This document shows, piece by piece, positions 26,001 through 32,903 of a DNA stretch of 64,000 nucleotides (position 1 is its first letter; each line of letters starts with the position of its first letter). The stretch spans positions 1 to 64,000 of the forward strand of contig NZ_PEBS01000021.1 in NCBI RefSeq assembly GCF_002869965.1, in the 5' to 3' direction. Source of the DNA: Janthinobacterium sp. ROICE36. Lineage in GTDB: Bacteria; Pseudomonadota; Gammaproteobacteria; Burkholderiales; Burkholderiaceae_D. The notes beneath the pieces were generated by a model that was not told the DNA's origin, made no database searches, and saw only the letters and a list, made by a program, of their open reading frames with translations. Both the position numbers and the translations under genes were made by a program.

Positions 26001-28773
26001 CTATACGGTGTTGAGTGGCAGCCTGCCGGCCGGTCTCACTCTGAGCAGCAGTGGTTTGCTGAGCGGTACGCCAACGGCGGCCGGCAGTTTCACCCTGACC
26101 GTGCAAGCGGCCGATGCGCATTTGTTTACCGGCACGCAAAGCTATACCCTGGTCGTCGCATCTGCCACGCTCAGCCTGACGCCGGCCAGCTTGCCCAACC
26201 CGACGGCGGAAGCTGCCTACACTGCTACCCTGACGGCAGCAGGCGGCACGGCGCCCTACACCTATAGCGTGGCCAGCGGCAGCCTGCCTGCCGGCCTGAG
26301 CCTGAACACGGCCACGGGCGTGCTGTCCGGCACGACGAATGTGGCGGGTAGCTTCACCTTCAGCCTGCGCGCCAGCGACAGCAGCACGGGCGTGGGCGCG
26401 CCGTTCAGCGCGAGCAATAGCTACACCGTGACGATTGCGGCACCGGCCATGAGTCTGACGCCAGCCAGCCTGGCGGCGATACGCGCCGGTGATGCCTACA
26501 GCCAGCAGTTCACGGCTGCCGGCGGCGTCGCGCCGTATGCATATTCGGTCAGCAGCGGGGCCTTGCCTGCAGGCCTGATGCTCGATGCGGCGAGCGGCGT
26601 GCTGAGTGGCACACCGACCGCGTTCGGCAGCTTCGTTTTCACGCTACGCGCGGCGGACGCGCACCAGTTCACGGTGCAGCAAGCACTGACCCTGCAGGTG
26701 AACCAGGCGCCGCCACCGGTGCCCAATGAAACGGCGACCACTTCTGCCAACCAGGAAGTGAGCCTGACCATCGCTTCCACCGATGGCAGCCCGATCACGG
26801 ATGTGACCATCGTCACGCCGCCGCAGCACGGGCGCGTCACGGTGGTGGCGAGCGGCGCGGCGGGGGGCGGCAGCGGCCGCGCTTTCAAGGTGACGTATGT
26901 GCCGAATGCGAACTACTTCGGTCCGGACGCCTTCAGCTACACGGCGACGGGCCCTGGCGGCACGTCCGCGCCAGCCACGGTCAGCCTGGTGGTAGCGCCG
27001 CAGCCGGTGCCCGTGCCTGTCGCCAAGACGGCGACGGTATTGGCCGGCACGCCGGTGACGCTGAACGTGACGGAAGGCGCCACGGGCGGGCCGTTCACGG
27101 CAGTGGCGATTACCACGCAGCCAGCCAGCGGCACGGCAGTCGTCAATGGCATGGACATCGTCTACACGCCAGGCATTAACACCAGCGGCGACATCAGCAT
27201 CGGCTACACCGTGTCGAACCTGTTCGGCACCTCGGCGCCGGTCATAGCGACGATCAGCGTCAATCCGATGCCACAGGTGGCCAGCCAGAGCGCCACGGTG
27301 GTGGCCGGCCTGACGGTCAATGTGGACCTGACGGCTGGCGCCACGGGCGGCCCGTTCACGGCGGCCAATGTGCTCAGCGTCACGCCGGCGGAGGCGGGCA
27401 AGGCGGTGGTGCGCGACGTGGGCACGGCAGGCAAACCAGCGTACCAACTGAGCTTTGCGGCTTCGGGCAAGTTTGCCGGCGCGGCGGTGGTCAGCTACAC
27501 GCTGAGCAATGCTTATGCGACGTCGAAGCCGGGCGTGGTCAACGTCACCGTGACGGCGCGCCGCGATCCGTCGGTCGATCCGGAAGTGATCGGCCTGCAG
27601 GCGGCGCAAGCGGATGCGGCGCGGCGCTTCGCCAGCGCGCAGCTGTCGAACTTCACGCAGCGTCTGGAAAGCCTGCATGGCGACGGCTGGGGACGTTCCA
27701 GCTTTGGCCTGAGTCTGACGCCGCCGAATGACAGCGGCAATCCGACGGCGGCGCTGGCGCGCTGGCAGGCGGACGAAGCGGACCGCGTGTTTGGCACGGC
27801 CGTGAAACCGTTCATGCGCAAGGCGGCCTTGCGCCAGACCGATGCCGGTTTCAGTAGCGACCGGCAACAGGTGGATGTCAGCGGCGCCACGAATGGCTTG
27901 CCGGACATGCCGCAGAGGCCGGACACGCAGAAGCAGGCCTTGTCGCTGTGGCTCGGTGGCGCGGTCGACTTCGGCCAGCACTATGTGAATGGCCGCGATA
28001 CGGGCTTCCGTTTCCGCACGAATGGCGTGAGCGTGGGTGGCGATTATCGCCTCAGCGACCTGGCGACCCTGGGCGTGGGTGCCGGTTTCAGCCATGACCG
28101 CAGCGACGTGGGGCAGAACGGCAGCCGCAGCACGGCCGACAGCGCCGTGGCGGCCGTGTATGGCAGCCTGCGTCCGAGCAAGGGCGTCTTCCTCGACGGC
28201 GTGCTCGGCTACGGCACCTTGCAATACGACGAGTCGCGCTACCTCGCCGATGGCAGCGGTTTCGCCACCGGTGACCGCGACGGCAAGCAAGTGTTCGGCG
28301 CTGTTGTAGGCGGTATCGAGATGCGCCATGAGACCTGGATGTGGTCGCCGTATGGCCGCGTGGAACTGATGTCGGCCCAGCTCGATCCGTACACGGAGAA
28401 GGCGGCGGGCATGAATGCCTTGAGCTACTTCAAGCAAACCGTGCGTTCGCGCATCGGCGCGCTGGGCGTGCGGGCCGAGGGCTTGTACGTGGGGGGCCTG
28501 GGCACGTGGTTCCCGCGTGCGCGGCTTGAGTACCGCCACCAGTTCCAGGGCGCCGATGATGCGCGCCTGGCGTATGCCGACCTGGCGGCCGATGGCCCCG
28601 TGTACGTGATCCGCACGGTGCCGCAGCAGACGGGCAACTGGGCTGCGGGGCTGGGCGTGAAGCTGTTGCTGTCGAATGGGATGACCATCACGCTGGACTA
28701 CAACAGCAATCTGAACATCGATAGCGGGCGTACCCAGTCGGTGATGTTTGGTATCGCCATGCCGCTCAAGTAA
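23059..28773 (+). CDS. Giant repeat-rich autotransporter adhesin
   Basis: 1904 residues. The ATG at 23059 follows GAGGGAAG. An unusually long N-terminus precedes a signal-peptide core (LMRLAAALLFPLLSLFSLQASA); an internal ATG at 23155 is the alternative start. From about residue 148 the passenger is a string of putative Ig (He_PIG) repeats (GGAAPYTYAVTAGSLPAGMSLS, LSGTPTAGGSFNFTVRATDS) interleaved with cadherin-like repeats (SYTPTAGYSGPDSFTYTASN). Residues about 596-856 are three near-identical 87-residue copies. A helical linker (about 1500-1620, AQADAARRFASAQLSNFTQRLESLHG) leads to a C-terminal autotransporter barrel (about 1625-1904) that ends in Lys, not the usual aromatic residue. Likely a surface adhesin; ligand unknown. 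Confidence 0.88.
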   Translation: MFLNLTKFGWLSAPVRGLDVAVACAVVVTPAGMSWRSPWLMRLAAALLFPLLSLFSLQASAASACPSPRSISVVAGQEYYEDYSNSACSPFGLTGTLVAPQYGTLEDSNVTNAVRYKNTNLSATSDTFTVKDDVAQPIVYNVTITSAITLTPATVPSATVAQAYSVTALSATGGAAPYTYAVTAGSLPAGMSLSSAGSLSGTPTAGGAFNFTVRATDSLAASGTRAYSLSVNAPTVTITPTTMPAMTAGVAYSQSVTAANGTAPTTYAITGGSLPTGLSLASDGTLSGTPTAAGPYNFTVTATDSSTGSGPYTGSRAYSVTVAAGAPVAGNVSATVAYGSSANLITLNLSGGAATSVAVASGALHGTATASGTSITYTPTAGYGGSDSFSYTASNGIGTSAPATVTITVSGPTITITPSTVPAAAVGTAYSQNVTAANGATPYTYAISAGALPAGVSLNTSTGALSGTPTAGGSFNFTVRATDSSAGSGPYSGTRAYSLTVAAPTISITPTTMPAMTAGVAYSQGITAANGTGPYAYAITGGSLPTGLSLASDGTLSGTPTAAGPYNFTVTATDSSTGSGPYMGSRAYSVTVANLAPIAANVSATVAYGSGATVMPLSLSGGAATSVALASAASHGTATVSGTSISYTPTAGYSGPDSFTYTASNSGGTSAQATVTITVTPNAPIAGNVSATVAYGSGATVIPLSLSGGAATSVALASAASHGTATVSGTSISYTPTAGYSGPDSFTYTASNSGGTSAQATVTITVTPNAPIAGNVSATVAYGSGATVIPLSLSGGAATSVALASAASHGTATVSGTSISYTPTAGYSGPDSFTYTASNSGGTSAQATVTVTVSVPSVSLTPASLPNPTAEAAYTATLTAAGGTAPYTFSVSSGSLPAGLSLNAATGVVSGTTNVAGSFTFSLRASDSSTGAGAPFSATNSYTVSVGAPTISVTPATLPAAIVATAYSQQLSASGGVAPYAYTVLSGSLPAGLTLSSSGLLSGTPTAAGSFTLTVQAADAHLFTGTQSYTLVVASATLSLTPASLPNPTAEAAYTATLTAAGGTAPYTYSVASGSLPAGLSLNTATGVLSGTTNVAGSFTFSLRASDSSTGVGAPFSASNSYTVTIAAPAMSLTPASLAAIRAGDAYSQQFTAAGGVAPYAYSVSSGALPAGLMLDAASGVLSGTPTAFGSFVFTLRAADAHQFTVQQALTLQVNQAPPPVPNETATTSANQEVSLTIASTDGSPITDVTIVTPPQHGRVTVVASGAAGGGSGRAFKVTYVPNANYFGPDAFSYTATGPGGTSAPATVSLVVAPQPVPVPVAKTATVLAGTPVTLNVTEGATGGPFTAVAITTQPASGTAVVNGMDIVYTPGINTSGDISIGYTVSNLFGTSAPVIATISVNPMPQVASQSATVVAGLTVNVDLTAGATGGPFTAANVLSVTPAEAGKAVVRDVGTAGKPAYQLSFAASGKFAGAAVVSYTLSNAYATSKPGVVNVTVTARRDPSVDPEVIGLQAAQADAARRFASAQLSNFTQRLESLHGDGWGRSSFGLSLTPPNDSGNPTAALARWQADEADRVFGTAVKPFMRKAALRQTDAGFSSDRQQVDVSGATNGLPDMPQRPDTQKQALSLWLGGAVDFGQHYVNGRDTGFRFRTNGVSVGGDYRLSDLATLGVGAGFSHDRSDVGQNGSRSTADSAVAAVYGSLRPSKGVFLDGVLGYGTLQYDESRYLADGSGFATGDRDGKQVFGAVVGGIEMRHETWMWSPYGRVELMSAQLDPYTEKAAGMNALSYFKQTVRSRIGALGVRAEGLYVGGLGTWFPRARLEYRHQFQGADDARLAYADLAADGPVYVIRTVPQQTGNWAAGLGVKLLLSNGMTITLDYNSNLNIDSGRTQSVMFGIAMPLK
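24844..25626 (+). repeat. Three tandem 261-bp repeats in the autotransporter
   Basis: Copies begin at 24844, 25105 and 25366, each 261 bp (87 codons), differing at only a few bases by eye. Flanking diverged repeats occur in pairs: around 23771 and 24581 (offset 810 bp), and around 25631 and 26171 (offset 540 bp). All offsets are multiples of three, so recombination would keep the frame. Confidence 0.9.
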
Positions 28774-28798
28774 TCGGCCAGCTAGCAGGCAAGACCTG

Positions 28799-28840
28799 AT
28801 CGCCGGCCCGGAATCAATCCGGGCCGGCGATTTTTTTTTT
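28799..28840 (+). terminator. Rho-independent terminator of the autotransporter
   Basis: ATCGCCGGCCCGGA pairs perfectly with TCCGGGCCGGCGAT (14 bp, loop ATCAA) and runs into ten T residues ending at 28840, directly before the end of the convergent glycosyltransferase gene. Confidence 0.92.
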
Positions 28841-28842
28841 GG

Positions 28843-29559
28843 CTATGTCAGTGTCAGGCGTGGGGACGCTTCCATCGCCACCACCACCTGCAGCAAGGTA
28901 TCGCCAAAGCCGCCCCGTGCCCTGGCATGGCGGCGGGCGCTGGTGGTGACGCGCGGCGCAGCGCTCCAGGCGATGTGTGCGCCGCACGCCTGCAAGGCGG
29001 CCACCAGGGCCACGTCTTCGCTGCAGGCCAATGGTGCAAAGCCGCCGGCGCGCAGGTAGGCGCTGGCGCGCACGCCGAAGTTGGCGCCATGGATGTGGCG
29101 GTGGCCGTCGGCATCCGTATAGGTACGGGTGAAGTGTGCGAGCAGGGCCGCAGCGTTGGACCCGTGCGGCGACCAGTCGTCCACCGCGACCGTGCCGCAC
29201 ACGGCATCGGCGTTCAAACCCAGCTGGGTGCTCAGCCACGAGGGCGAAACGCGCGTGTCCGCATCCGTAAAGGCCAGCCAGCGGGCGCCCCGTTGCAACA
29301 GCAGTTGCGCGCCGGCGGCGCGCGCGGCGCCCACGTTTTGCGCATTCACGGCGATGCAGTCCAGGCGCCAGCGCAGGTCCGCCTGCATGGCATGCGCCAG
29401 CACGATGCGTTGCGACTGGTCGCTGCAGGCATCGAGCACGATGATGATGCATACCGCCTCGCCATGCAGCAAGGGACAGGTGGCGGCAAGGCGCAACGCT
29501 TCCAGGCAGGCGCCCAGACACGCTTCCTCATTATGTACGGGCACTACCACGCCGATCAT
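28843..29559 (-). CDS. Family 2 glycosyltransferase
   Basis: 238 residues. The GT-A fold starts at the N-terminus (MIGVVVPVHNEEACLGACLE), the nucleotide-binding DxD is TDADTRV (D99, D101), GANFGVRASAYLRAGGF is the acceptor-side loop, and CSEDVAL resembles the ED motif. No membrane helix, so cytoplasmic. It is the last gene of a four-gene operon, with the ATG at 29559 overlapping the methyltransferase stop by 4 bp. The C-terminal segment carries many Arg/Ala residues and no barrel or transmembrane domain. Substrate unknown; the neighbours (deacetylase and methyltransferase) suggest a modified amino sugar. Confidence 0.85.
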   Translation of the reverse strand: MIGVVVPVHNEEACLGACLEALRLAATCPLLHGEAVCIIIVLDACSDQSQRIVLAHAMQADLRWRLDCIAVNAQNVGAARAAGAQLLLQRGARWLAFTDADTRVSPSWLSTQLGLNADAVCGTVAVDDWSPHGSNAAALLAHFTRTYTDADGHRHIHGANFGVRASAYLRAGGFAPLACSEDVALVAALQACGAHIAWSAAPRVTTSARRHARARGGFGDTLLQVVVAMEASPRLTLT

Positions 29560-30200
29560 GCGTAGCCCTCGCGCTGCGCCACCGAACGCGCATCGTTTGA
29601 CCAGATCCCCAGCAGGAAGTCGGTTTCTTCGTGCCGCAGCACGCGGTGCAGGCCGGGCGCGTCCTGGAAGGCCGCATGCACGCGCACGGTCGAGACGATG
29701 CGCTGTGCAAACGGCGCGCGCCAGTGGCACAGGACGATGCTGCCGCCCGGCGCCAGGCTGGCGATGCTGTGTTCGACCACCCGCGCCAGCTCTTCCGCCG
29801 ACAGGTAATAGGCGATCTCGCTGAGGACGATCAGGTCGAACTTGTCGGCGCCGGGCAGGATGCGCGGCCAGTCCTGCGGCAGCCGGTGTTGTGCCAGGCT
29901 GACGTTGGCGCCGCACCCTGCGTCCAGCAGACGCTGGTGCGCCAGCCGCAATGCTTCAGCCGAGAGATCGGCCGCCAGCACCCGGTCGCAGCGCTGCGCC
30001 AGTTCGACCGTCAGCTCGCCATTGCCGCAGCCCGGTTCAAATGCGTGGCGGTAGTGCTGCTGCGGCAGGCTGGCCAGCAGCAGGGCGCGCTTGCGCACCT
30101 CGTACCAGCGCTGGCGCACCAGCCAGGGGTCGGCATCCTGGCGATACAGCTGCTCGAAATAGCTGCCGCGCTGGTCGTCCGGCGTGGAAGAGGCGTTCAT
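29556..30200 (-). CDS. SAM-dependent methyltransferase, NodS-like
   Basis: 214 residues. It starts with the NodS-like signature (YFEQLYRQDADPWLVRQRWYE, about 14-34), then motif I FEPGCGNGELT (54-64), motif II around AADLSAEAL, and LIVLSEIAYYLS. NodS N-methylates the deacetylated terminal glucosamine of Nod-factor precursors, and here a PIG-L deacetylase is directly upstream, a parallel worth noting. The ATG at 30200 is supported by this N-terminal signature; it overlaps the deacetylase stop by 4 bp. Small-molecule methylation is likely, but the acceptor is not shown. Confidence 0.85.
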   Translation of the reverse strand: MNASSTPDDQRGSYFEQLYRQDADPWLVRQRWYEVRKRALLLASLPQQHYRHAFEPGCGNGELTVELAQRCDRVLAADLSAEALRLAHQRLLDAGCGANVSLAQHRLPQDWPRILPGADKFDLIVLSEIAYYLSAEELARVVEHSIASLAPGGSIVLCHWRAPFAQRIVSTVRVHAAFQDAPGLHRVLRHEETDFLLGIWSNDARSVAQREGYA

Positions 30201-30967
30201 AGAAAATACACCTCCCAGGCGTGCAGCAGGCGTTGCAAGGCGTCGCCGGCGACGATGGCGGGGCGGCCCGTCGACGGGTCGTCTTGCATCTGGCTGGCGA
30301 AGCAGCGCAGGGCCGCGCGCTTGCGCTGCAAGACGGGGGCTGGCAATGGCAGGCGGTGTGCGCGGTGCCACGGTACGCGCATATCGCCGGGTACGGCCCA
30401 GTGCCAGCCCCAGACGGGCATTTCTACCAGGGTGGCGCCGCTGGCCGAACATGCCGAGGCGCAGGCCCAGCCGCACGCTTCATGGTCCGGGTGGCCGTCC
30501 AGGCGCCACGTCGTGAAGACGATGTCGCCGGGACGCAGTTGCGCGGCCAGTGTTGTGCTCAGCTGCGGCGTCATGCTGGCCACGCCGCCATCGGGCAGGT
30601 GCAGGCGCAGCCACGTGGGCGGTGCCAATCCCAGCGTGGCCAGCGCTTGCGCGGATTCTTGCGGGCGCACCTGGCGCAGGCGTTCCTGCGGCCAGAGGGG
30701 CGAGCCCGGGTGGCTGGCATCGCCATCGGTGACGGCGACGAACAGCAATCGGCTGCCCTGCGCCGCCAGCAGTTGCAGCAAGCCGCCGCAGGCGAGGATT
30801 TCATCGTCGGGATGGGGCGCGACGATGACGGCGCGCGTCCCTGGCGGCACCAGTGCGTGCGCGCCGATGGTGGGCAGGTCGTTCAGCCCCGGCCAGGATA
30901 GCCAGGCCTGGGCTGGCGTGCCGCCGCCGTCGAGGCGGCGCGCATGCGTATCGGAATGGGCGAGCAT
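30197..30967 (-). CDS. PIG-L family deacetylase
   Basis: 256 residues of the LmbE/PIG-L fold, zinc-dependent N-acetylglucosaminyl-type deacetylases. Key motif PHPDDE (51-56) gives two zinc ligands and the catalytic Asp; the second His motif is DGHPDHEACG. The N-terminal 40 residues are a non-conserved leader before the first beta strand (AVIVAPHPDDEILACGG). The family acts on GlcNAc conjugates such as GlcNAc-PI, GlcNAc-inositol or GlcNAc-malate. The start at 30967 is one base after the stop of the acyl-CoA dehydrogenase-like gene, so all four genes are translationally linked. Confidence 0.88.
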   Translation of the reverse strand: MLAHSDTHARRLDGGGTPAQAWLSWPGLNDLPTIGAHALVPPGTRAVIVAPHPDDEILACGGLLQLLAAQGSRLLFVAVTDGDASHPGSPLWPQERLRQVRPQESAQALATLGLAPPTWLRLHLPDGGVASMTPQLSTTLAAQLRPGDIVFTTWRLDGHPDHEACGWACASACSASGATLVEMPVWGWHWAVPGDMRVPWHRAHRLPLPAPVLQRKRAALRCFASQMQDDPSTGRPAIVAGDALQRLLHAWEVYFL

Positions 30968-30968
30968 G

Positions 30969-31997
30969 TCACAGCGCCCACGGATGTTCTTCGGCGCCGG
31001 CGACGATGCCGCCCAACACGGCCTGATCGCGTTCGGCATGGCTCTGGCGCAGGAATACGGGCAGGTCGGCCGCCAGGCGCGCGAAGCGGGCATCGCGGCA
31101 CAGGGGGGCGGCGCCCAGCGCACGCGTGGCCAGGTGCAGGACCAGAGTGGCGGCATCTTCCACCGTCAGGCGCAGGCGCAGCGCCAGGCCCATGGCGTCG
31201 CGCTGCGGTTGTGCGTCGATGTGGGCCGCGCCTTCGCGCAGCAGGGCGCCGGCGGCGCGCAGCGCGCAGTCGATTTGCCCCAGTTGCGCCAGGCGGACGG
31301 CATCAGGGGCTGCATGCTGCGCGCGCGCATGCAGGTGGCTGGCGACGGCGCAGGCCGCGCCATACCAGGCGGCCGCGATGCCGGCGCCGCCATGCCAGAA
31401 GCCGGGGCGCTGCAGATACGCGCCCGGCGCGCCCACGGGAAAGGCCCGCGCGCCGGCAAAGGTCACGTCGACGCTGGCGCAGGCAAGCATGCCGACGGCT
31501 TGCCAGCCTTCATCCGTGACGTGTACGCCCGGCTGCGACAGGGCCACGGAGGCCAGGCATGCCCGGCCGTCCTCGTTCCAGCAGCTGATCAAGGCATGGC
31601 TGAGTCCATTCGCCCCGGAGCACCAGGCCTTGCGGCCATCGAGCACATAGCGGCCATCGGCCGCCTGTTGCAACTGCACGCGTGCGCCCGGCATTTCCGC
31701 GCACCATACGCCCCAGCTGCTGCCGGCCGGCACGCCGGGACCGTCGATTTCCGCCAGGATGGCCAGCGCATCGGTATGACCCTCATACAGCTTGAGCAGG
31801 GACAGGTCGATGGCGGCGATGGCGGCCAGCATTTGCCAGCGCTGCAGGGTGGCGCCGTGGCCGGGCAGGGGTAATTGATCCAGCCCCGCGTCGCGCAGGC
31901 GCCGCAAGCCTTCGATCGGATGGAAAGCGCTGTCCTGTGTCTGCAGCAGCGCAGCCAGTGCCACGTTGGACGGCAGGGAAAAGGCATTGGGCGACAT
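30969..31997 (-). CDS. Acyl-CoA dehydrogenase-like protein
   Basis: 342 residues, shorter than the usual 380 or so for this family. Recognisable parts are an N-terminal helical domain, the beta-domain stretch GVWCAEMPGARVQLQ, the flavin-contacting WCSGANGLSHALIS, and a C-terminal helical bundle with AAWYGAACAVASHLHARAQH. A clear catalytic Glu cannot be assigned by eye, and the C-terminal Arg/Gln dimer contacts look reduced, so it may not be a classical beta-oxidation enzyme. It is the first gene of the operon; the ATG at 31997 has AGGAG upstream. A small stem (32007-32020) abuts the SD and a TGTATGT-N10-ACATACA dyad lies at 32042-32065. Confidence 0.75.
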   Translation of the reverse strand: MSPNAFSLPSNVALAALLQTQDSAFHPIEGLRRLRDAGLDQLPLPGHGATLQRWQMLAAIAAIDLSLLKLYEGHTDALAILAEIDGPGVPAGSSWGVWCAEMPGARVQLQQAADGRYVLDGRKAWCSGANGLSHALISCWNEDGRACLASVALSQPGVHVTDEGWQAVGMLACASVDVTFAGARAFPVGAPGAYLQRPGFWHGGAGIAAAWYGAACAVASHLHARAQHAAPDAVRLAQLGQIDCALRAAGALLREGAAHIDAQPQRDAMGLALRLRLTVEDAATLVLHLATRALGAAPLCRDARFARLAADLPVFLRQSHAERDQAVLGGIVAGAEEHPWAL

Positions 31998-32041
31998 GGC
32001 AAGCTCCTGTTTTTCAACAGAATAGCTTTGTATTTTCGCAA

Positions 32042-32065
32042 TGTATGTTCGATTCTGCACATACA
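32042..32065. promoter_or_regulatory. TGTATGT-N10-ACATACA dyad
   Basis: A perfect 7-bp inverted repeat with a 10-bp spacer, 45-68 bp upstream of the first gene of the quartet operon. It is well placed as an operator, but no dedicated regulator gene is adjacent and I do not recognise the motif. Confidence 0.45.
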
Positions 32066-32137
32066 CTCGCTAACGGCCTCGAGTCTATGCGGCAGCGGGC
32101 GCGACGGCTCCGCGCGGCCCCACAGCAGATCAAGCGC

Positions 32138-32755
32138 TTATTTTTTCACATAATGCATGTCCAGCACATACGCACCCTTGTCCAGCATCACCGTATACAG
32201 GTCGTTGCCGCGCAGGGACAGGCCGCCGGGGACGCTTAATGCGGGATGCATGCCTTTGTCCTCCATGCAGGAATCGCCATTGTCCACGTCGACGCACCAG
32301 TTGTTCTTGCCATCCAGCAGTACATATTTCACGCTGGCACCGGTCCTCTGGAACCTATAGGCTGGGACCGACGAGGTGATCTTGTCGACGCGCAAGGTCG
32401 TTGCCGCAGCGTTTTCCGCCAGCTTGATCTGCATGTCGGCGGTGCCGTCCGGCTTGCCGGTGATCTGCGCGCTCATGCCGTCTGTCGCGACCACGGGGCC
32501 AGAGCAATCGGACTTGAAGTAGGTCTCGCCGGTCGGCGTCAGTTCCAGCGAACCGCTGCCGTCGGTCTTGAACGCGATGACGAGCAATTGGCGGTCGTGA
32601 TGGTCGCAAGCCGACTGCCAGGTGCCGACATACGCGGCCAGCGGCGAGGTGCTGCCGGAATCGCCGGCAAGCTGCTGTGTCGTACCTCCACCGCCACCGC
32701 AGGCGGTCAGGAGTGCCGTGGCCGAACCTGCCAAGACTGCCAATAATTTTTTCAT
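32138..32755 (-). CDS. Hypothetical lipoprotein
   Basis: 205 residues with a lipoprotein signal peptide ending LLTACGGGGG. The mature part contains YVGTWQSACDHHDRQ, FKSDCSGPVVATDG, WCVDVDNGDSC and MHYVKK; its four or five cysteines could form disulfides. The opening (A)YVGTW resembles small beta-barrel lipocalin-like lipoproteins, but I do not assign a family. It sits alone upstream of the quartet operon on the same strand, with about 140 bp between, so it is probably independent. Confidence 0.7.
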   Translation of the reverse strand: MKKLLAVLAGSATALLTACGGGGGTTQQLAGDSGSTSPLAAYVGTWQSACDHHDRQLLVIAFKTDGSGSLELTPTGETYFKSDCSGPVVATDGMSAQITGKPDGTADMQIKLAENAAATTLRVDKITSSVPAYRFQRTGASVKYVLLDGKNNWCVDVDNGDSCMEDKGMHPALSVPGGLSLRGNDLYTVMLDKGAYVLDMHYVKK

Positions 32756-32903
32756 TCAGAGTCCTTTTTATCCGGCAGCGTTGCGTGCCGTAAACGCGGC
32801 CTGATTATAGGAGTATCGACAGGGGGAAATTCTCACCGAATCTATCCCGGCAGCATTTAATTCTGTTTATCTTGCCTGCCGTGTAGTTTTTGGTGCATGC
32901 CGC

